Source: an uncultured Collinsella sp.
Lineage (GTDB): Bacteria > Actinomycetota > Coriobacteriia > Coriobacteriales > Coriobacteriaceae
Direction: 5' to 3'
Assembly (NCBI GenBank): GCA_900752475.1
Contig: CAADVJ010000036.1
Coordinates: 1-5,155, forward strand
DNA length: 5,155 bases
The notes beneath the pieces are model-generated. The model was not told the origin of the DNA. It worked only from the letters and a program-made list of their open reading frames with translations, and did no database searches. Below are positions 1-5,155 of this stretch, in pieces. The translations under genes were made by a program, and so were the position numbers. The number at the start of each line of letters is the position of its first letter. The first letter of the stretch is position 1.

Positions 1-3
1 CCC

Positions 4-25
4 CGCGCCCCCCGGGCGGGGCGCG
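4..25. repeat. GC-only inverted repeat at the left edge
   Basis: An 8-bp perfect inverted repeat pairs 4-11 (CGCGCCCC) with 18-25 (GGGGCGCG) across a 6-base loop. No T-run follows on either strand, so it is not a canonical intrinsic terminator. It could belong to the end of a gene lying left of the window. In DNA this GC-rich, a stem of this size can also arise by chance. Confidence 0.4.
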
Positions 26-72
26 CCACGCCATTCCTCTATTCAGATAACTCGCTGAAGTACGGTGACGAA

Positions 73-163
73 GGCGCAAGGCCGGGAGGGGTTATCAAAG
101 CCGACATCCCGCAGCCGCGAAGCGGCGAGGACGTCGGCGTGATAACCCCGCAGGCCTTGCGCC
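73..163. repeat. 91-base nested inverted repeat downstream of usp
   Basis: Four stems are stacked inside one another: 73-83 with 153-163 (11 bp, GGCGCAAGGCC), 88-97 with 140-149 (10 bp, GGGGTTATCA), 100-105 with 133-138 (6 bp, GCCGAC), and 114-118 with 122-126 (5 bp, GCCGC) closed by a GAA loop. All four stems are perfect, separated by asymmetric internal loops. On the minus strand it begins 13 bases after the usp stop, so it would sit in the usp 3' end and could protect the transcript or halt transcription. The usual U-run is missing on both strands. A dispersed palindromic element or a structured RNA are the alternatives. Confidence 0.75.
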
Positions 164-176
164 GGCGGGAAGGAAC

Positions 177-614
177 CTACTTCACGACCAAGATGTCGCA
201 GTCGGTATTGCGCAGCAGGAACGTCGAAATCGAGCCCAAGAGCGCGTACTTAATTGAGGACAGGCCGCGGGCGCCGCAGAGCACCAGATCGGGCTTGACC
301 ACGTCGAGCATCTCATCCTTGAGCGTCTCACGAATGCGGCCGGTGCGAATCATGACCTCGACCTCGGGAATGTCGGGATTGGCTTTGGCCTCCTCGAGCT
401 GCTTGGCGATGGAGTTGTTAAAGGCCTCCTCCAAGCCGTTGACCAGGTCGACCGGATAGGAACCGGCGCTCTCGAGCGCGGTGGAGTCGATAACGTGGCC
501 GATGATCAGCTTAGCGCCGTTGTTCGCGGCGACCTTGATGGCGCGTGCGAGCACAAAATCCTGCTGCTCAGTACCGTCGAGTGAAACAAATACCTTGGCA
601 TAGCCCTCGTTCAT
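177..614 (-). CDS. Universal stress protein (UspA family), ATP-binding type
   Basis: A complete 145-residue single-domain Usp, the normal length for the family. These small cytoplasmic proteins usually dimerise, bind ATP or related nucleotides, and help cells survive stress or growth arrest. The start of the fold is visible as KVFVSLDGTE (residues 7-16), where the Asp of the first strand (D13) lies in the usual nucleotide-site position. The C-terminal signature G-2x-G-9x-G-S is intact at G114, G117, G127 and S128, followed by a final strand ending DILVVK. That signature marks the ATP-binding subclass, as in Methanocaldococcus MJ0577. The ATG at 614-612 is chosen because a perfect AAGGAGG lies 5 bases upstream. 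The gene is divergent from uppP and probably monocistronic. Its particular stress or partner cannot be told from sequence. Confidence 0.93.
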   Translation of the reverse strand: MNEGYAKVFVSLDGTEQQDFVLARAIKVAANNGAKLIIGHVIDSTALESAGSYPVDLVNGLEEAFNNSIAKQLEEAKANPDIPEVEVMIRTGRIRETLKDEMLDVVKPDLVLCGARGLSSIKYALLGSISTFLLRNTDCDILVVK

Positions 615-619
615 GGTTT

Positions 620-626
620 CCTCCTT
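620..626 (-). promoter_or_regulatory. Ribosome binding site of usp
   Basis: The minus strand reads AAGGAGG, a full anti-16S match, with 5 bases before the ATG at 614. It fixes the usp start and suggests efficient translation. Confidence 0.9.
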
Positions 627-633
627 GGTCTAT

Positions 634-656
634 CGCACGGGCGCGGGGCTCGTGCG
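634..656 (-). promoter_or_regulatory. Hairpin in the usp 5' leader
   Basis: An 8-bp stem pairs 634-641 with 649-656, including one G-T pair, around a 7-base loop. On the usp transcript it would end 7 bases before the SD, close enough to affect ribosome loading or mRNA stability. The surrounding sequence is extremely GC-rich, which weakens the case for selected structure. Confidence 0.35.
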
Positions 657-683
657 TCGGGCGGGCGCGGGCGCGTTGGCCGC

Positions 684-712
684 CGGACACTTTATCTTGT
701 TGCAGTTATACC
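684..712 (+). promoter_or_regulatory. Candidate uppP promoter
   Basis: TATACC at 707-712 matches five of six positions of a sigma-70-type -10 box. CGGACA at 684-689 (four of six to TTGACA) lies 17 bases upstream. Transcription would start near 719, giving a leader of about 145 bases before the TTG. Another possible -10 is GATAAT at 797-802, but it has no good -35 partner. These are AT-rich islands in a very GC-rich gap, so a promoter here is plausible but not proven. Confidence 0.35.
705..710 (-). promoter_or_regulatory. Candidate usp -10 box
   Basis: The minus strand reads TATAAC here, five of six to consensus, which would place the usp start of transcription roughly 85 bases upstream of its ATG. 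No good -35 is seen at normal spacing. It overlaps the candidate uppP -10 on the other strand, so the two divergent promoters may compete for polymerase. Confidence 0.22.
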
Positions 713-732
713 CAAGGATTTCGGTTTGACCG

Positions 733-762
733 CTCGCAATTCTGTGAACGGGCGAGTTTTTT
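733..762 (+). terminator. Possible attenuator hairpin in the uppP leader
   Basis: A 5-bp stem pairs CTCGC (733-737) with GCGAG (752-756), with a small inner TTC/GAA helix in its loop, and is followed directly by six Ts (757-762). This is intrinsic-terminator architecture inside the presumed 5' leader of uppP, about 100 bases before the start codon. The stem is short, so termination would be weak or conditional. No plus-strand gene in the window ends just before it. Confidence 0.35.
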
Positions 763-850
763 GGTAAGGGTAGGCGCAGGCGCGTCGCCAACGGTTGATA
801 ATGGGACATCGCCCGCACCGTCCGCAGAACAATATCGGCGGGTGTCGAAC

Positions 851-857
851 GAGGGGG
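851..857 (+). promoter_or_regulatory. Ribosome binding site that decides the uppP start
   Basis: GAGGGGG lies 5 bases before the TTG at 863. No comparable purine tract precedes the in-frame GTG at 842 or the internal ATG at 896, so this site favours TTG initiation. Confidence 0.6.
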
Positions 858-862
858 TCCCT

Positions 863-1843
863 TTGGATATCATCGAGCTTCTAAAATCTGCCTTCATGGG
901 CCTGGTCGAGGGCATCACCGAATGGCTGCCTGTTTCGTCGACCGGTCACATGATCTTGGTGGACGAGTTCGTCAAGATGAACGTGAGCGAGACGTTCTGG
1001 AATATGTTCCTGGTCGTGATTCAGCTTGGCGCCATTTTGGCCGTCTGCGTCCTGTTCTTCCGTGAGCTCAACCCGTTCTCGCCCAGCAAGGGCAAGGAGG
1101 GCCGTCGCGACACCTGGGTGCTGTGGGGCAAGATTGTGCTCGGCTGCATTCCCGCCGCGGCGATCGGTCTGCCGCTCAACGACTGGATGGAGGAGCATTT
1201 CTACAATGCTCCCGTCGTGGCGCTGGCGCTCATTGTGTACGGCGTACTGTTTATCGTGATTGAGAACTGGCGCGCGAGCAAGCGCGAGGAAATGGCCGTT
1301 GCCGGTTCGTTTGGTTCGCGTGCTGTGGTGGCGGGCGGACGTCCCGCCGGTGCGCACTTTGCGGCGCCCGCCGCGGCTACCGCTGAGGATGAGGACGATG
1401 ACGAGAATCTGGACTTTGGCTCCATCGCCACGCTCGAGGACCTGAGCTGGAAGACTGCGCTGGGTATCGGCTGCTTCCAGGTGCTTTCGCTGGTGCCTGG
1501 TACGTCTCGTTCCGGTTCTACCATCATCGGTGGCCTGCTTTTGGGCTGCACGCGTTCGGTGGCGTCCAAGTTCACGTTCTTCCTGGCCATCCCTGTCATG
1601 TTTGGCGCGAGTGCGCTCAAGCTGGTCAAGTACTTCATCAAGGGCGGCACGTTCGGCGCCAACGAGGTCGCTATCTTGGGCGTGGGCTGCGTTGTGGCCT
1701 TTGTGGTTTCGCTCATCGCTATCAAGTGGCTCATGGGCTTCGTCCGCCGTCACGACTTTAAGTGCTTCGGTGTTTACCGCATCATCCTGGGCATCGTGGT
1801 GCTCGCGTACTTCTTTGTCCTGGAGCCGATGCTCGGCCTGTAA
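863..1843 (+). CDS. uppP: Undecaprenyl-diphosphatase UppP (BacA), with loop insertion
   Basis: A membrane enzyme that removes a phosphate from undecaprenyl diphosphate, recycling the lipid carrier for peptidoglycan and other envelope polymers; extra copies give bacitracin resistance in other bacteria. The first consensus motif is EGITEWLPVSSTGH at 16-29, with E16, E20 and H29 matching the known essential acidic and His residues. The second is PGTSRSGST at 212-220, with catalytic R216. Hydrophobic segments lie near 46-66, 86-105, 115-134, 198-211, 237-258, 269-290 and 303-320. At 326 residues it exceeds the usual 265-290, because of an insertion of about 45 residues (roughly 140-190) that is Ala/Gly-rich and then acidic (EDEDDDE, 175-181). 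The TTG start gives MDIIELLK, the typical family N-terminus, and has an SD. GTG at 842 is a weaker alternative. A strong terminator follows the stop. Confidence 0.95.
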   Translation: MDIIELLKSAFMGLVEGITEWLPVSSTGHMILVDEFVKMNVSETFWNMFLVVIQLGAILAVCVLFFRELNPFSPSKGKEGRRDTWVLWGKIVLGCIPAAAIGLPLNDWMEEHFYNAPVVALALIVYGVLFIVIENWRASKREEMAVAGSFGSRAVVAGGRPAGAHFAAPAAATAEDEDDDENLDFGSIATLEDLSWKTALGIGCFQVLSLVPGTSRSGSTIIGGLLLGCTRSVASKFTFFLAIPVMFGASALKLVKYFIKGGTFGANEVAILGVGCVVAFVVSLIAIKWLMGFVRRHDFKCFGVYRIILGIVVLAYFFVLEPMLGL

Positions 1844-1858
1844 CTTGGTTGACGCTGC

Positions 1859-1958
1859 GCGGCGGCCAGAGCGACAACTTGTTATTCAAAGGGGGCGGCA
1901 TGGCCAAAAGGTCTATGCCGCCCCCTTTTCATGCCAATTTGTTCGCTCTGGCCGCCGC
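1859..1958. repeat. 100-base inverted repeat enclosing the uppP terminator
   Basis: A perfect 16-bp inverted repeat pairs GCGGCGGCCAGAGCGA (1859-1874) with 1943-1958. It extends by three more pairs (1875-1877 with 1939-1941) past one bulged base (1942). Spacers of about 10 and 9 bases then separate it from the inner terminator hairpin. A simple terminator does not need this outer arm. It could form a long interrupted stem in the transcript or a cruciform in DNA. No flanking target duplication was recognised. Confidence 0.75.
1888..1929 (+). terminator. Intrinsic terminator of uppP
   Basis: A perfect 14-bp stem pairs 1888-1901 (AAAGGGGGCGGCAT) with 1915-1928. It continues past one bulged base (1914) into GGCC/GGTC (1902-1905 with 1910-1913) around an AAAA tetraloop. 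Four Ts (1926-1929) form the 3' tail, three of them also pairing with the leading As. It begins 44 bases after the uppP stop and separates uppP from pcrA. On the minus strand the run after the stem is poor, so it should act mainly in the plus direction. Confidence 0.88.
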
Positions 1959-2084
1959 TCGCTACCGTTGCCATGACATCGGTGGCTCCGTGATTGTCAA
2001 TAGATTGGCGCAGACTAACCTGACCCCATTGCACCAAATCTGCTGGGGCGGGCCTGACGATCGCGCACGGAGTCGTGGTGTGAT

Positions 2085-2115
2085 TTGCGTCGGTGTCCGC
2101 GCGGCTCGGTATACT
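2085..2115 (+). promoter_or_regulatory. Candidate pcrA promoter
   Basis: TATACT at 2110-2115 is a five-of-six -10 box. TTGCGT at 2085-2090 is a partial -35 with a rather long 19-base spacer. Transcription would begin near 2122, giving a leader of about 55 bases. The preceding terminator means pcrA needs its own promoter, which supports the reading. Confidence 0.5.
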
Positions 2116-2164
2116 GGTACGGCTCAAACTATGGCGCTGCCCGCAGGCGCGCCGTCCGTCAGAT

Positions 2165-2170
2165 GAGGAG
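2165..2170 (+). promoter_or_regulatory. Ribosome binding site that decides the pcrA start
   Basis: GAGGAG lies 6 bases before the ATG at 2177. It selects this ATG over the in-frame GTG at 2093, which lies upstream of the candidate -10 box. It also supports the N-terminal extension of the helicase as genuinely translated. Confidence 0.8.
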
Positions 2171-2176
2171 TCGCCC

Positions 2177-5077
<2,901 letters not shown>

Positions 5078-5084
5078 TCTCGGC

Positions 5085-5107
5085 GGGCCCGGGCGGGGGG
5101 TAGGGGG
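5085..5107 (+). other. Four-run G tract after pcrA (possible G-quadruplex)
   Basis: Seven bases past the pcrA stop are four G-runs: GGG (5085-5087), GGG (5091-5093), six Gs (5095-5100) and five Gs (5103-5107), with loops of CCC, C and TA. This fits the simple quadruplex pattern of four runs of at least three Gs with loops of 1-7. The first loop could instead pair with a neighbouring run as GGGCCC. No U-run or classical terminator is seen here, so pcrA has no obvious intrinsic terminator in the window. Confidence 0.45.
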
Positions 5108-5155
5108 ACAAAAAGCCATCTCGGGCAGACCATGCGCGACAGGGAGGGACGGCAC

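Larger units (their letters stand above)
1844..2176. other. Intergenic region between uppP and pcrA
   Basis: This 333-base stretch has no convincing gene. Its left third (1859-1958) is taken up by the nested inverted repeat and terminator listed separately. From 1959 to about 2084 I see only short, mutually exclusive 5-bp stems (for example 2024-2028 with 2044-2048, and 2010-2014 with 2039-2043) and no recognisable operator. A candidate promoter and the pcrA SD fill the right end. I looked for an SOS (LexA) box before the helicase gene and saw none. Confidence 0.7.

Noticed and set aside
139..459. 106-codon plus-strand open frame across the usp region
   Set aside because: It is antisense to a clear Usp with an intact nucleotide signature. 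Its Ser/Arg-rich product resembles nothing, and its start lies inside the 73-163 palindrome.
545..862. In-frame open extension upstream of uppP
   Set aside because: It overlaps the divergent usp gene and its SD, encodes Arg/Trp/Ser-rich nonsense, and would add 106 residues not seen in the family.
881..1753. 290-codon open frame on the minus strand across uppP
   Set aside because: It is an antisense shadow of uppP. Its product is Arg/His/Asp/Gln-rich low complexity, resembles no family, and high GC suppresses stop codons.
1959..2084. Possible regulatory RNA or operator before pcrA
   Set aside because: Only short 5-bp stems with long loops that compete with one another were found. No LexA-type palindrome or riboswitch-like core was recognised.
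1762..2166. 134-codon plus-strand open frame overlapping the uppP end and the gap
   Set aside because: It reads through the terminator hairpin, lacks an SD and has no coherent protein character.
2093..2176. In-frame GTG start 28 codons upstream of the chosen pcrA ATG
   Set aside because: It lies upstream of the candidate -10 box and has no SD, while ATG 2177 has GAGGAG at good spacing.

Overview
The window is GC-rich chromosomal DNA with three complete protein genes and their intergenic regions: a universal stress protein on the minus strand, then undecaprenyl-diphosphatase (uppP/bacA) and a PcrA/UvrD-type DNA helicase on the plus strand. Strong Shine-Dalgarno sequences, a high-GC third-position bias and a PcrA with a C-terminal Tudor-like domain fit a high-GC Gram-positive. 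The style resembles Coriobacteriia such as Collinsella, but that is an impression, not a demonstrated assignment. I see no phage, IS, CRISPR, tRNA or rRNA signal.

Layout. Positions 1-176 hold no convincing gene. They carry a GC hairpin (4-25) and a striking 91-base nested inverted repeat (73-163) that lies just past the end of usp. usp runs leftward from 614 to 177 with a perfect SD. A divergent intergenic region (615-862) holds candidate promoter elements for both directions, a hairpin in the usp leader, and a hairpin plus T6 in the uppP leader that could be an attenuator. uppP (863-1843) most likely starts at a TTG and carries an unusual cytoplasmic-loop insertion. The 333-base gap 1844-2176 holds a textbook intrinsic terminator nested inside a second, longer inverted repeat, then a candidate promoter for the helicase gene. 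pcrA (2177-5077) is about 200 residues longer than usual, because of a proline/alanine-rich N-terminal extension, an Ala/Pro-rich insertion before motif V, and a long Gly/Ser-rich linker to the Tudor-like domain. After pcrA there is a four-G-run tract and, at the very edge, an SD-like sequence that may belong to a gene outside the window.

The three genes do not form an operon or a shared pathway. usp is divergent from uppP, and a terminator and a new promoter separate uppP from pcrA. UppP recycles the lipid carrier for cell-wall synthesis, PcrA works in DNA repair and replication-transcription conflict, and Usp is a small nucleotide-binding stress protein.

I found no convincing new multi-gene system. 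The most unusual signals are the two nested palindromes of about 90-100 bp at gene ends and the low-complexity insertions in two otherwise conserved housekeeping enzymes.
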